The position numbers and the translations under genes were made by a program. DNA of 64,000 bases from Pseudomonas baetica. Its GTDB lineage: Bacteria; Pseudomonadota; Gammaproteobacteria; Pseudomonadales; Pseudomonadaceae. Each line of letters begins with the position of its first letter. The first letter of the stretch is position 1. Shown here piece after piece: positions 10,769 through 20,218 of the stretch. Location of the stretch: NCBI RefSeq assembly GCF_002813455.1, contig NZ_PHHE01000001.1:1550001-1614000 (forward strand), in the 5' to 3' direction. Under the pieces are notes generated by a model that worked only from the letters and a program-made list of their open reading frames with translations, was not told the DNA's origin and did not search any database.

Positions 10769-11677
10769 TCAGTCGTCGAATCCGGCCTGTTCGTGAATCT
10801 CATCGACATTCAGTTCGAGTCGATAGGCGACGGCCACGAACAACGCCTGGCACAGGCACAAGGTCGCGCTCAATGAACGAAAGGCGAGGGCGCTGCCTTC
10901 GTTGACCAGCAATACGCTGTTCGCGCCTTTGGCCAGTGGTGAGAGGTGGCTGTCGGTAAGGATCAGGGTGTTGGCCTGCTGCTGGCGGGCGTAGTGCAGG
11001 CAGTGTCGGGTTTCCTTGGCGTAGGGGGTGAAGCTGATGGCGATGACCAGATCGCCTGCGCGCACGCTGCGCATTTGCTCGCGATAACTACCGCCAAGCC
11101 CGGAAACCAGGTGAATGCGCTTCTGCGTGTGTTGCAAGTTGTAAACGAGGTAATCGGCGACGGCGAAGGAGCGGCGCACGCCGACGACATAGATGTTGTC
11201 GGCGTGGGTGATCAGGTCGACGGCTTTTTCGAAGGCGATGTCGTCGAGTTCGCGGCCCAGGCGTTCGATGCCGGAGCGGGTGGCCTCGATGCATTCGCGG
11301 GCGAGGTCGCCGTCGCTGGCTTGCTGCGACTGGTCGGCGATCATGTTGCGGATGCGTTGCTGGTAGTTCTGCACCGGCGAGGCTTTGTGGGTGTAGGCGG
11401 TGCGGAACAGTGCCTGCATCTCGCTGAAACCGCTGAAGCCGAAGCGCTGGGAGAAGCGGACGATGGCGGACGGGTGGACTTCGCACTCACGGGCGATGTC
11501 GCTGATGCGGTCGACCATGATCCGGTCGCTCTGCTGGCTCATGTAGCTGGCGATGCGTTTGAGCTGGCGCGGCAGGGTTTCGTATTCTTCGGTGATCAGT
11601 TGCAGCAGACGCTCGGCAGTGATCGGGGGGCTGGCGAGGGTGGGCTCGTCGGAGGCCGGCAGATCGGGGCTTGGCAT
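10769..11677 (-). CDS. MurR/RpiR family transcriptional regulator
   Basis: 302 residues. An N-terminal RpiR-type winged helix-turn-helix (about 25-105, with ISDIARECEVHPSAIVRFSQ) is followed by a SIS sugar-phosphate binding domain (about 140-270, with IYVVGVRRSFAVADYLVYNL and LVIAISFTPYAKETRHCL). RpiR proteins sense phosphosugars and usually repress sugar-catabolic genes. AAAGGA lies just before the ATG. The GST/AlkC pair lies downstream on the same strand after 62 bp, but no sugar-catabolic target is adjacent, so the ligand is unknown. Confidence 0.88.
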   Translation of the reverse strand: MPSPDLPASDEPTLASPPITAERLLQLITEEYETLPRQLKRIASYMSQQSDRIMVDRISDIARECEVHPSAIVRFSQRFGFSGFSEMQALFRTAYTHKASPVQNYQQRIRNMIADQSQQASDGDLARECIEATRSGIERLGRELDDIAFEKAVDLITHADNIYVVGVRRSFAVADYLVYNLQHTQKRIHLVSGLGGSYREQMRSVRAGDLVIAISFTPYAKETRHCLHYARQQQANTLILTDSHLSPLAKGANSVLLVNEGSALAFRSLSATLCLCQALFVAVAYRLELNVDEIHEQAGFDD

Positions 11678-12079
11678 AAGTCATCCTTTGGGCACAGCGT
11701 GCTGGTTTGGCCTGATATTAGTGGGGCTTTGCCGGGTCTGCCTGGCTGAAACGATGCACTGGCGCATGAAAAAATCGCCACAAGGACGCCGCTCGGTTAG
11801 CCGTTTGTCTTCTATATACAGCCGCTCGACTGAATTTCTTGCTATAAACGCACTCCGATGACCGCTGTGGTGCCTGTGTCAGAGCATTTTCCGGGCGTTG
11901 TCGGACAAATTCCCTGTATTTACAGTTGCTGATGCCTGAAACGGGCCTTAGACTGCCGCCCCTCGTAAATTGAGTGCCGGGTGGCGTTTGCAATAAACGA
12001 TGCCTTTTCGTCGACCGGACACGGTTCGCCGGAACGCTCCCTATTTCGCCTTAATGCACGTTTTTTTATAGAGATATCA
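11678..12079. other. 402-bp intergenic region between divergent rpiR-type and dksA-type genes
   Basis: No coding frame with a plausible start was found. It must hold the divergent promoters of both neighbours. I could not assign -35/-10 boxes with confidence and saw no clear Zur or Fur palindrome. Confidence 0.5.
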
Positions 12080-12484
12080 ATGACAAAGGACAAGTTGCTG
12101 GCCATGCCGGCAGATGACTACATGAATGCAGAGCAACACGCTTTCTTCAGTGAGCTGTTGCAGAACATGAAAGTCGAAACCCACGAGCGCATTGAGCAAA
12201 ACCGTATCGCCATCGAAAGCCTGGACACTCCGGCTGACCCGGCGGACGCGGCTTCGGTTGAAGAAGAGCGCACCTGGCTGGTCAACGCGATTGATCGCGA
12301 CCAGCGCATGCTGCCGCAACTGGAACAAGCCCTTGAGCGCATCAAGGAAGACAGCTTTGGCTGGTGCGACGACAGCGGCGAGCCTATTGGCCTGAAACGT
12401 CTGCTGATCAGCCCGACCACCAAGTACTGCATCGAAGCTCAAGAGCGTCACGAGCAGATCGACAAGCACCAGCGTCAGGCCTGA
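12080..12484 (+). CDS. DksA/TraR-family protein with a two-cysteine (zinc-independent type) finger
   Basis: 134 residues from MTKDKLLAMPADDYMN. DksA binds RNA polymerase through the secondary channel and, with ppGpp, retunes transcription. An N-terminal helix and coiled coil (about 25-90) are followed by the finger region FGWCDDSGEPIGLKRLL ... TTKYCIEAQERHE. Canonical DksA has CxxC twice; here each pair keeps one Cys (CDDS and CIEA), the pattern known for P. aeruginosa DksA2, which works without zinc. The start was chosen because it aligns with DksA2 and the upstream extension in frame is unlike the family. Terminator hairpins follow directly. Confidence 0.85.
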   Translation: MTKDKLLAMPADDYMNAEQHAFFSELLQNMKVETHERIEQNRIAIESLDTPADPADAASVEEERTWLVNAIDRDQRMLPQLEQALERIKEDSFGWCDDSGEPIGLKRLLISPTTKYCIEAQERHEQIDKHQRQA

Positions 12485-12492
12485 TTCTGTAC

Positions 12493-12580
12493 GGTAACCC
12501 ATGAATGTGGGTTACCCCGAAAAGATCGCAGCCTTCGGCACCTCCTGGATGGAGTTGCAGGGGCTGCGATCTTTGTTTTT
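12493..12580 (+). terminator. two hairpins after the dksA-like gene
   Basis: The first stem is ggtaaccc/gggttacc (12493-12516). The second is aaagatcgcagcc/ggctgcgatcttt (12521-12574) followed by gttttt. The second stem uses the same core as the gtaggagctgcc class of REP repeats, so a REP-derived sequence probably serves as the terminator. Confidence 0.6.
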
Positions 12581-12709
12581 GCTCGTCTGCGATATTTCCC
12601 GTCGTTCCATTGACCTGACACAGACCCCACGACTAACGGACCATGGATAATGGCGTTCTAGTGGCGTTTAATGCAGTCACAATAATGAGAATAAGCGTGG
12701 GGTGTTGAT

Positions 12710-14314
12710 ATGACGAGAGATGGATCTCTGGTTGGGGCTTTGCCTGCACCAGTGCTTTTGCCGAAAAACCGCTGGATCGCACCGACTCTGCAAAGCATCG
12801 CCCTGATGCTGTTGCTCGCCGGCATGACGCTGGGTGAGTGGTCGCTTTACATTGGCATGCCCTTGGCGGTGCTGATTGTCTGGCTGCCGCGCCTGCGCTC
12901 CCGAGCAGTCCCCGATGTACAGCCTGCCGACACTGGCAGCGCCATTTGCGAACTGACCCGTGACCTTTCCTACACCACCAGCCATAACGCCTTGTCGGCT
13001 GCTGGCGTGGCGTTTTCGGTCAAGGAGCTGGCGAGCAAACTGGAATCGCAACTCGATGCCGCCGCGCGGATTGTCAGCAATGCCGAGGTGATGATCGCCA
13101 CCGAACATGCGACGTCTCAGTTGAGCCGCGAAGCGCTGGCGGCAGCCAGTGAGGCGCATCACAGCAGTGCGGCGGGGCGAACCGAGTTGGTCGACTCGAT
13201 CGCGCGCATGCACCAGCTCAGTCAGCGCGCCAATGCCAGTCGCGAACTGATCGAAGCCTTGAGTCTGCGCAGTGATGACATTCAGCGGGTGACGCTGGTG
13301 ATCCAGTCGATTGCCAGTCAGACCAATCTGTTGGCGTTGAACGCGGCGATTGAAGCGGCGCGCGCCGGTGAACATGGTCGCGGGTTTGCCGTGGTGGCGG
13401 ATGAGGTGCGCGGGCTGGCGGCCCGAACGGCGTCGGCCACGGGGGAAGTGGGCGAGATGGTCGCCGACATCCAGCAACGCACCGCACAAGTCGTGGAGCA
13501 GATCCGCGAGCTATCGAGCGACTTGCAGACGGGCGTCGAACAGGTCGAGCACACTGGTCAGCACTTGGAAAACATCGCACGCCTGGCGGCTGGCGTGGAA
13601 GGCCAGGTCGGCGAGATCGCCCGGGGCGCCGAGACCAATCGCGAACAACTCGATAGTCTGTTCAAAGCCATCGAGCAGATGCGCAGCGATCTGGCGATCA
13701 GTGATCAACAGACCCGTCGCCTCGCCGAAGCGGCAGTGCAGATGGAAGGGCAGGCGGAAACCATCAGCGAGCGCCTGGCTGAAGTCGGTCTCGATGATTA
13801 CCACCAGCGTATTTATGACCTGGCGCGCGAAGGGGCGAGCCAGATTGCCGCGCGGTTCGAGGCGGATGTCGAGCAGGGACGGATCAGCCTTGAGGATCTG
13901 TTCGACCGTCAGTATGTGCCGATCGCGAATACCCAACCGGCCAAGTTTCAAACCCGCTTCGACCGTTATACCGATCAGGTTTTGCCGACGATTCAGGAAC
14001 CGCTGTTGCCGCGTCACGAAGGTCTGGTGTTTGCCATCGCCTGCACGCAGCAGGGTTATGTGCCGACGCACAATCAGGCATTCAGTCAGCCGTTGACCGG
14101 GGATGTTCAGGTCGATGCGGTCAACAATCGCACCAAGCGCAAGTTTGCCGATCGCACCGGAATTCGCTGTGGCAGCCATCAGCAACCGGTGTTGTTGCAG
14201 ACCTACACGCGTGACACGGGCGAGTTGATGCACGATTTGTCGGTGCCGATCATGGTCAAAGGCCGGCACTGGGGCGGGTTGCGGTTGGGCTATAAACCGG
14301 AAAGTCCGCGCTGA
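12710..14314 (+). CDS. methyl-accepting chemotaxis protein with a cytoplasmic C-terminal sensor-like domain
   Basis: 534 residues. Two hydrophobic helices near 21-62 with almost no periplasmic loop anchor the protein. The signalling hairpin tip [18 protein letters not shown] lies near residue 204, followed by [16 protein letters not shown], and would contact CheA and CheW. Unlike classical receptors, about 165 residues follow the coiled coil (from [21 protein letters not shown] to [13 protein letters not shown]). This part resembles a Cache-like ligand or redox sensor placed at the C-terminus and is probably cytoplasmic. No che genes are adjacent. The ligand is unknown. Confidence 0.85.
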   Translation: MTRDGSLVGALPAPVLLPKNRWIAPTLQSIALMLLLAGMTLGEWSLYIGMPLAVLIVWLPRLRSRAVPDVQPADTGSAICELTRDLSYTTSHNALSAAGVAFSVKELASKLESQLDAAARIVSNAEVMIATEHATSQLSREALAAASEAHHSSAAGRTELVDSIARMHQLSQRANASRELIEALSLRSDDIQRVTLVIQSIASQTNLLALNAAIEAARAGEHGRGFAVVADEVRGLAARTASATGEVGEMVADIQQRTAQVVEQIRELSSDLQTGVEQVEHTGQHLENIARLAAGVEGQVGEIARGAETNREQLDSLFKAIEQMRSDLAISDQQTRRLAEAAVQMEGQAETISERLAEVGLDDYHQRIYDLAREGASQIAARFEADVEQGRISLEDLFDRQYVPIANTQPAKFQTRFDRYTDQVLPTIQEPLLPRHEGLVFAIACTQQGYVPTHNQAFSQPLTGDVQVDAVNNRTKRKFADRTGIRCGSHQQPVLLQTYTRDTGELMHDLSVPIMVKGRHWGGLRLGYKPESPR

Positions 14315-14427
14315 TCGATTGTTACGTTTGATGCAACGAATCTGTGCACGGCGGTTGCTGTTTCCTCTGTGGCGAAATCATTAATATGCCTACATAGTTA
14401 GGTTGCTAATGAAATTGAGAGGTCAGC

Positions 14428-14631
14428 ATGCAGTGCAGAGTGGATGTTGCCGTGATGATCGGCAGTGGCGTGCCCGCCGGTTTGCGTGCGATGGGGCAAA
14501 GCGTTTGCTGGGTCGTCTTACTCAATGGCGAGCGGCGCGGCACTGCGTTTGCCAGTCGCGACGAGGCCGAGGAGTGCAGGGCTGCGTGGCTCGCCCGTTT
14601 GCAAGCCGAGCCGGGAGACAGCCTGCACTGA
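14428..14631 (+). CDS. small hypothetical protein
   Basis: 67 residues (MQCRVDVAVMIGSGVPAGLR ...). GAGAGG sits before the ATG and the coding sequence has host-like codon use. The segment CWVVLLNGERRGTAFASRDEA resembles short pseudomonad proteins that carry a single beta-hairpin unit, but no function can be given. It is convergent with the DUF2789 gene, with six bases between the stops. Confidence 0.5.
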   Translation: MQCRVDVAVMIGSGVPAGLRAMGQSVCWVVLLNGERRGTAFASRDEAEECRAAWLARLQAEPGDSLH

Positions 14632-14637
14632 TCAGGG

Positions 14638-14877
14638 TTATTTGTCGTGGTGCAGACGCAAGTTGAGTTCATCGACCACCACGGCTTCTTCGCCATCACC
14701 CCGTAACCATTCCTTCAGCAGTTGTGCCTGTGACGGCGTCCAGAAATCGGCGTCGATCAGTTTGATGTCGGCGTCCAGTTGATGGGTTTCGATGAAGTCG
14801 TCGATTGCTGTGCCTTCCGAAGGCAGTCCCAGTTGATCAAACAGGGTTTTCAGATCGTAAGTCGGCAAATCCATCAT
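14638..14877 (-). CDS. DUF2789 family protein
   Basis: 79 residues from an ATG-ATG pair preceded by AAGGAG. The sequence (MMDLPTYDLKTLFDQLGLPS ... IDADFWTPSQAQLLKEWL) matches the short acidic DUF2789 family of gammaproteobacteria. No function is known. A longer frame starting upstream was rejected because the ribosome site fixes this start. Confidence 0.8.
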   Translation of the reverse strand: MMDLPTYDLKTLFDQLGLPSEGTAIDDFIETHQLDADIKLIDADFWTPSQAQLLKEWLRGDGEEAVVVDELNLRLHHDK

Positions 14878-14924
14878 GTGCTCCTTGTTGGTTTGCGCCG
14901 GTATGGCGCAGTCACTCACTCTCT

Positions 14925-15200
14925 TTATCTGAGGCAACTGCTGGCCAGGAGTTCGATTTGCAATTCAAGTGAACGGGCGAGTGCGCAAGCCTCGTTGTGA
15001 TCCTCTCTGAAACCTCTTACGCGTCCTGTGGACTTTTCCTTTATGTGAAAGAAGGCATTGCCCGCCGGCACCACTTGAAAGCGCGGAGTCTGCTGGTTTT
15101 CTGCCGGCTCCGGAAAATCCTTCAGTGTGCTGACATGCAGGATCAGCGGCGATTTGAGGCGGGCGTCAGTGGCCCTGGCAGAGTGAGTAAGCGTGCACAT
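14925..15200 (-). CDS. small hypothetical protein
   Basis: 91 residues with AAAGGA before the ATG. The core FQVVPAGNAFFHIKEKSTGRV followed by RGFREDHNEACALARSLE looks like a compact alpha/beta domain seen in pseudomonad hypothetical proteins. It lies 47 bp upstream of the DUF2789 gene on the same strand and may share its transcript. Function is unknown. Confidence 0.5.
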   Translation of the reverse strand: MCTLTHSARATDARLKSPLILHVSTLKDFPEPAENQQTPRFQVVPAGNAFFHIKEKSTGRVRGFREDHNEACALARSLELQIELLASSCLR

Positions 15201-15602
15201 GTGAAGTCCTTTTCATCAGTAGGCCGATATTTACTGGCCGTTTCGGGTAGTCGTGAGGAGCATCGCTGCTCTAGAATCGCCAGTACCTGTTGACGACAGG
15301 GCTTATCTAAAGCAATTTTTCGCGAGCGATATGTCGGAAAAGTGCTTTTTTTCGTGAGAATTGTCCCTAAAGTTTGTAGTCAGCTATCTCTGAGAGCATG
15401 TGAGGAATTTTCCTGCGAGCTTTGGCGACTCAGGGATGAGTTTCGCGAGTGACAATCCAGTAGTCTTGCAACCCTCGCGTTGAACGAGCTTTCTGCTGCG
15501 TTCGGGTTTTTTTGAGTCATTTGGCAGTTCCATCGGCCTGGCCGTATTTTTGCCGTGCGCGTTTTCCGTGTGCGGTTCTTTTTCAGATGTGGGGATGTTT
15601 CT
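15201..15602. other. 402-bp intergenic stretch
   Basis: Two overlapping minus-strand frames of about 97 codons occur here, but their composition (many Arg, Ser and Asn) and lack of a ribosome site argue against genes. Otherwise nothing is recognised beyond the divergent promoters of the flanking genes. Confidence 0.4.
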
Positions 15603-16073
15603 TTGGCAGTCAGTAACCTCGATATGCATGCTTTGTTTGTGTTGGGTGATTTGCGCGCAAAGCTGGTCAAGCTGTTTCAATCACGTTTTGTTTACATCAC
15701 CGAGCAGAACGCCGAAGGCATTTATGTAGCCGAAATCGACACCGACAGTGCTTTGGTGGTCGATGACAAACCGGGGCTCAAGCTCAAGGTCGGTGATCAT
15801 TTCAGTGCGTCGGTCTTGCCCAGTCGTGAAGGCGGCAAGCTGGATATCCGTTTTCGCGAAATCAAACTGACGGTCTATGGCATCGGCGACTACGCCTTCG
15901 TCGACACCGCTGACGGCCACGCGATCCTGTTCAAGGAAGGTCACAGCGTCGTCACCGTGTTCGCCGCCAATGAGCAATTGCAGGAAGGCCTGACCAAAAC
16001 CCTGAAAGCCGTCACCGGCAAAGCCGCGAAGTGGCGCAAGGGCGAACTGGCGACCTTCAAGGCCAGCGAGTGA
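15603..16073 (+). CDS. hypothetical protein
   Basis: 156 residues if started at the TTG at 15603, which has GGGGATG about eight bases upstream; an ATG at 15624 is the alternative. The product is soluble and alpha/beta (RAKLVKLFQSRFVYITEQNA, VVDDKPGLKLKVGDHFSASV, DYAFVDTADGHAILFKEGHS) with no membrane segment. It overlaps the next gene by four bases (GTGA), indicating translational coupling. No recognised domain. Confidence 0.65.
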   Translation: MAVSNLDMHALFVLGDLRAKLVKLFQSRFVYITEQNAEGIYVAEIDTDSALVVDDKPGLKLKVGDHFSASVLPSREGGKLDIRFREIKLTVYGIGDYAFVDTADGHAILFKEGHSVVTVFAANEQLQEGLTKTLKAVTGKAAKWRKGELATFKASE

Positions 16074-16279
16074 CCGGCGACATGAGTCGGGCCGACTTCC
16101 ATTCGCAACACCTCGACAGTGCGCGAGAAGAGGCCCTGCGTCTGTTCGCTGCCAAGGCCGAGAAGCGGGGCGCCTGGCTGGGGTGGGTGGCTGCGCAGAT
16201 CTACTCCCTGCGTCCAGCGGAATACGCCAGCATGGTCAGACGCGAGCTGCAAAGCTTGCAGGAAAAGTCTGATTCGTAA
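16070..16279 (+). CDS. small hypothetical protein coupled to its upstream neighbour
   Basis: 69 residues from a GTG overlapping the upstream stop (GTGA); an ATG at 16082 is the other option. The sequence is helical (SAREEALRLFAAKAEKRGAW, YASMVRRELQSLQEK). The overlap suggests a two-gene unit with the 156-residue protein. No function can be assigned. Confidence 0.6.
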   Translation: MTGDMSRADFHSQHLDSAREEALRLFAAKAEKRGAWLGWVAAQIYSLRPAEYASMVRRELQSLQEKSDS

Positions 16280-16407
16280 CCTCGTCCGGGATTGGGCCCG
16301 GAAAAAGCAGGAACCTCGGCTACAGTCAGTTGACTGAGTATTCAGAGGCTTGCGGTCTTCTGTCAGGCCAACCTGCTATTGCTGTGAACAGCACGAGGTG
16401 CAAAAGC

Positions 16408-17424
16408 ATGAACGGATTTCGACGGTTGCTGGCCGCGGGCCTGGCCACATTGGCTTTGCTGACATCAGCGCAATCGGCCATGGCGGCACAGACACCGATC
16501 CATTTTGCCGACCTGAACTGGGAAAGCGGCAGCCTGATCACCGATGTTCTGCGGATCATCGTCGAGAAGGGTTATGGATTGCCAACCGACACCTTGCCCG
16601 GAACCACCATCACCCTGGAAACCGCGCTGGCCAACAATGACATCCAGGTGATTGGCGAGGAGTGGGCCGGGCGCAGCCCGGTGTGGGTCAAGGCGGAAGC
16701 CGAAGGCAAGGTGGTGAGCCTGGGCGATACGGTCAAGGGCGCCACCGAAGGCTGGTGGGTGCCGGAATACGTGATCAAGGGTGATCCGGCCAAGGGCATC
16801 AAGCCGCTGGCACCGGACTTGCGCAGTGTCAGTGACCTGAAAAAGTACAAGGACGTGTTCAAGGACCCGGAAAACCCGAGCAAGGGGCGCTTCCTCAATA
16901 GCCCGATCGGCTGGACGTCGGAGGTGGTCAACAAACAGAAGCTGACAGCTTACGGTTTGCAGAACGACTACACCAACTTCCGCAGCGGCTCGGGCGCGGC
17001 GCTGGATGCCGAAATCAGTTCGTCGATCCGTCGCGGTAAACCGGTGCTGTTTTATTACTGGTCACCCACGCCGTTGCTGGGCAAGTTCAAACTGGTGCAG
17101 CTGGAAGAGCCGCCGTTTGATGCCGAGGCCTGGAAGACGCTGACCGATGCCGATAATCCCGATCCGAAACCGACCCGCTCGCTGGCGTCGAAGCTGTCGA
17201 TCGGGGTGTCTACGCCGTTTCAGAAGCAGTATCCGGAAATTTCCGAGTTCTTCAGCAAGGTCGATTTTCCGATCGAGCCGCTGAACAAGGCGTTGGCCGA
17301 GATGAGCGAGAAGCACACGGCGCCGCGTCAGGCAGCAGAAGCTTTCATGAAAGCGCACCCGGATGTGTGGCAGGCATGGTTGCCGAAGGATGTGGCGGAT
17401 AAGGTGTCGGCTGATTTGAAATAA
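16408..17424 (+). CDS. glycine betaine/choline-type ABC transporter substrate-binding protein
   Basis: 338 residues of the OpuAC/ProX type. A signal peptide (MNGFRRLLAAGLATLALLTS, cleavage near AMA-AQ) sends it to the periplasm. Family segments include IHFADLNWESGSLITDVL, VIGEEWAGRSPVW and FYYWSPTPLLGKFKLVQLEE, consistent with an aromatic cage for quaternary ammonium compounds. GAGGTG precedes the ATG. No permease or ATPase is adjacent, so it either serves a transporter elsewhere or is an orphan binding protein, which is common in pseudomonads for choline, betaine and carnitine. Confidence 0.88.
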   Translation: MNGFRRLLAAGLATLALLTSAQSAMAAQTPIHFADLNWESGSLITDVLRIIVEKGYGLPTDTLPGTTITLETALANNDIQVIGEEWAGRSPVWVKAEAEGKVVSLGDTVKGATEGWWVPEYVIKGDPAKGIKPLAPDLRSVSDLKKYKDVFKDPENPSKGRFLNSPIGWTSEVVNKQKLTAYGLQNDYTNFRSGSGAALDAEISSSIRRGKPVLFYYWSPTPLLGKFKLVQLEEPPFDAEAWKTLTDADNPDPKPTRSLASKLSIGVSTPFQKQYPEISEFFSKVDFPIEPLNKALAEMSEKHTAPRQAAEAFMKAHPDVWQAWLPKDVADKVSADLK

Positions 17425-17444
17425 GGGTTGAGACTACCGGCCTA

Positions 17445-17509
17445 TTCGCGAGCAAGCCCGCTCCCACAGGGGATTGCATTCCAAATGTGGGAGCGGGCTT
17501 GCTCGCGAA
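17445..17509. repeat. REP inverted pair (gcgagcaagcccgctccc class)
   Basis: Two inverted copies of a gcgagcaagcccgctccca core separated by about 20 bases form a long hairpin between the convergent binding-protein and TonB-receptor genes. It probably also acts as a transcription stop or mRNA stabiliser. Confidence 0.85.
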
Positions 17510-17513
17510 GCTT

Positions 17514-19646
17514 CTAGAATTTCGTTTGCACCGCTAACTCGAAGGTGCGCGGCGTACCCAAATAGTACGCCGGCGAAACATGTGCAAACTCGGCGTACAC
17601 CTCGTTGGTCAGGTTGCGTACCCGCCCGGTGACGGTGGTGTGTGAATCAACCTTGTAGCTGAGGAAACTGCCAAACAACGTGTAAGACGGCACGGTCATG
17701 GTGTTGGCGTTATCGGCAAACACCGACGCCACGTAACGCGCATCAACCCCACCTTGCCATTGCGGCGAAAAATCATAGGTCAGCCACAGGTTGCCGACCC
17801 GATCCGGCACGTTGGTCGGTGTGTTGCCTTTGCGCGATACCACTGCACCTGCGGCATTCTTTTCAGTGAAGTCATCGTATTGCGCGTCGACCCAGGCGAA
17901 ATTGCCCTCGGCCAGCAGTTTGTCGGTGATGCGCAATGAGCTGGCAATCTCGATGCCTTTTGATGTCTGCTGACCGACCGGGATGCTGCTGGTCGGGTCC
18001 AGGGGATCGGTGACGGCGAAGTCCTTGCGCTCGATGGTGTAGGCCGCCACCGTTGCCGAGCCACGGCCGTTCAGATAGTCGAACTTGCTGCCAATCTCCC
18101 ATTGCTTGCCGGTCGAAACGTCAAAGTCCTGCGTGCCGTTCGGTTGCTCGGCAGCGGTGCTGTATTGCACGTAGACGTTGGCTGATGGAATGAACTGATA
18201 CGTCAGGCCGGCGCGACCAGTGACCGGTTCCCAACGGCGCTTGAGGTGACGCGGATTGCTCGCGGTCACGGCGCGGTGGTTGGTTACGTCGAGGCCGATG
18301 TCGTCGTAGCGCAGACCGGTGAGCAGCGACAGTTTGTCGGTCAATGCCAGACGGTTTTCCACGAACAGCGCTTTGGTGGTGACCTCGTTAGTCTTGTCGC
18401 TGATCAGGGCCGGGTGGGTGCCGGGAATGTCGTAGAAGCGCCCCGGCCGATAGTTGTTCGGGTTCACCGTATTCGCGTTTTTGATGTTCAACGGATAGTT
18501 GGTGGTCTGATTGACCTTGTACTCAAAGCCACCCGACCACGTCGTATCCAGACCGAACAGCGTGTTGTCATGCCGCAGTTCGAACTGGTTGCCGTTCTGC
18601 TCGCCCTGATGTCGCACCTGATACGCCGTCGAGCGGTTTACCGCCGAGTTGTCGGCGTTGTACTGATAGGTTTCGAGGTTGCGGTAGTCACGCTGGCTGT
18701 CGAGGTGGTACAGCGTGTTGCGCAGGGTGGTGCTGTCGTTGATCCGGTAGTCGATGATCGAACGCACCCAGATCGTCCGCTGTTCATAGCGACCGTCCGC
18801 GACGTTGTAGTTGTTGAAGCGGTTGTGTTTATCAATCTTCAACTCGCCGGCCTTGGGATTGAGTACAGGCGTGCCCCAATACGGACTGTCCTCGTGCTCA
18901 TCCTGATATTCCAGGGCAAGGGTGTGCGACAGGTCCGGCGTCAGGTCGCTGAGTAGCGAAAACGCCACGCTCCAGGCATCACGCTCTTGCCGGTCGATGT
19001 AGCCGTTGCTGGTGTTGTGGCTGACGTCGAGTCGCGCGTAGTGCTGCACGTCGCTGCTCGGGTCGGTCAACGCATGGTTGAGGCCGAAGGCGGTTTCGGT
19101 GGTGTCATGGCTGCCGTAGCTGACACGGCCCTCAACCGCCCGTTCGTCGCGGGTTGCCAGTTTGGTCACGTAATTCAACGACCCACCGACAGAGCCAGCG
19201 CCGTTGATCAGCGACGACGGACCGCCGACCAGTTCAACTCGATCGTAAATCCATGCATCCACGGGGCGGGCGAGGCCGCCGGACACGTTGATGCCGTTAA
19301 ACATCTGCGTGATCTGGCTGCTGGTGAAGCCACGATAGGAGACGAAGCCGCCAAAGCCAGGCGGTGCGCTGGCGTTGACCCCGGGCAGCGTGTTGGCGGC
19401 ATCCTGGAAGTTTTGCGCGCCGTGGCGTTCGATGTCGTTGCGATTGGCGATGGCGACCGAGGCGGGCGTGTCGCGCACGCTCAAACCGAGGCGCGAGGCC
19501 ATGCCGCTGGATTGCTCCAGGCTCAGGCCCGGCTCGGTGCCGGACTCGCCGTCAATGGTGATAGGCGCCAGATCCACGGTGGATTGCGCCCAGACGTTAA
19601 CGGACAGGCAGCCACACAGGCTCGCCAGCAAAGTGAGTTGTTTCAT
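17514..19646 (-). CDS. TonB-dependent siderophore-type receptor
   Basis: 710 residues. A signal peptide (cleavage near VWA-QS) precedes a plug domain (about 45-160: RDTPASVAIANRNDIERHGA ... VSYRGFTSSQITQMFNGI, VELVGGPSSLINGAGSVGGS) and a 22-strand barrel ending in the outer-membrane C-terminal Phe (ELAVQTKF). It imports a metal chelate using TonB-ExbBD energy. No canonical Fur box was seen upstream. The next gene is a DUF2946 protein, a pairing often found with copper-related receptors, so the cargo may be a metal other than iron. Confidence 0.9.
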   Translation of the reverse strand: MKQLTLLASLCGCLSVNVWAQSTVDLAPITIDGESGTEPGLSLEQSSGMASRLGLSVRDTPASVAIANRNDIERHGAQNFQDAANTLPGVNASAPPGFGGFVSYRGFTSSQITQMFNGINVSGGLARPVDAWIYDRVELVGGPSSLINGAGSVGGSLNYVTKLATRDERAVEGRVSYGSHDTTETAFGLNHALTDPSSDVQHYARLDVSHNTSNGYIDRQERDAWSVAFSLLSDLTPDLSHTLALEYQDEHEDSPYWGTPVLNPKAGELKIDKHNRFNNYNVADGRYEQRTIWVRSIIDYRINDSTTLRNTLYHLDSQRDYRNLETYQYNADNSAVNRSTAYQVRHQGEQNGNQFELRHDNTLFGLDTTWSGGFEYKVNQTTNYPLNIKNANTVNPNNYRPGRFYDIPGTHPALISDKTNEVTTKALFVENRLALTDKLSLLTGLRYDDIGLDVTNHRAVTASNPRHLKRRWEPVTGRAGLTYQFIPSANVYVQYSTAAEQPNGTQDFDVSTGKQWEIGSKFDYLNGRGSATVAAYTIERKDFAVTDPLDPTSSIPVGQQTSKGIEIASSLRITDKLLAEGNFAWVDAQYDDFTEKNAAGAVVSRKGNTPTNVPDRVGNLWLTYDFSPQWQGGVDARYVASVFADNANTMTVPSYTLFGSFLSYKVDSHTTVTGRVRNLTNEVYAEFAHVSPAYYLGTPRTFELAVQTKF

Positions 19647-19738
19647 GATTGAATCCTGAATGCTTGTCTAGGAATCAGCGCACAGGCAAACGCCGCGCGT
19701 TGGCGCAGTGGGCTGACAAATCAAAAAGGCAAGAACAC

Positions 19739-20125
19739 TCAGGCGAGCGGGGGCGCGCGAGGGTTGGCCGAGGGCCAGGTAAAGCGGGCAGGGAGGTCGG
19801 CACTGACGATGGGCGCCAGCGGCGGGCTGTGTTGTTCCGGCAGGATCGCCAGGGTCACGCTGGAGTTGAACGCCGGGCCCATGCCACCGATGGAGCACAA
19901 CGGGCAACCGAACGCTTTGGACAGGGTTGGCAGTTTTTCTTCGGAAGGATTGGAGGTGAGCGGCGCTTGTGTCGCCGGGTCCACCGTACAGAACTGGCCG
20001 CCGATACCGTTGAGCTGCATGCCGACCATTTGTCCGTGACCGATGCTGCAGGCGAACACGTTGAACAGGACGCAGCAATAAAGCATCCAGGCCAGCAGTG
20101 AGCGATCGGAACAGGAGAATTTCAT
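19739..20125 (-). CDS. DUF2946 family protein
   Basis: 128 residues with an N-terminal hydrophobic signal or anchor (LLAWMLYCCVLFNVFACSIG) and a CPLCSIGG motif typical of DUF2946. The Cys/His/Met pattern (HGQMVGM, CPLC) suggests metal binding outside the inner membrane. It sits 92 bp upstream of the TonB receptor on the same strand, so the two are likely co-expressed. A role in copper handling is inferred from family and context only. Confidence 0.8.
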   Translation of the reverse strand: MKFSCSDRSLLAWMLYCCVLFNVFACSIGHGQMVGMQLNGIGGQFCTVDPATQAPLTSNPSEEKLPTLSKAFGCPLCSIGGMGPAFNSSVTLAILPEQHSPPLAPIVSADLPARFTWPSANPRAPPLA

Positions 20126-20218
20126 GGGGCGGCACTTTACCGTACCGCTGATCGGTCGTGCACTTGAAAAAAAGCCGACTAGGATGATTTGTTCAAATCC
20201 CTTTCAAGGATTTCAACC

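Noticed and set aside
15380..15680. Overlapping 96-98-codon minus-strand frames
   Set aside because: They have no ribosome site, Ser/Arg/Asn-rich composition, and overlap the start of the plus-strand gene at 15603.
19600..19740. Fur box upstream of the TonB receptor
   Set aside because: No sequence close to the gataatgattatc consensus is present between 19647 and 19738.
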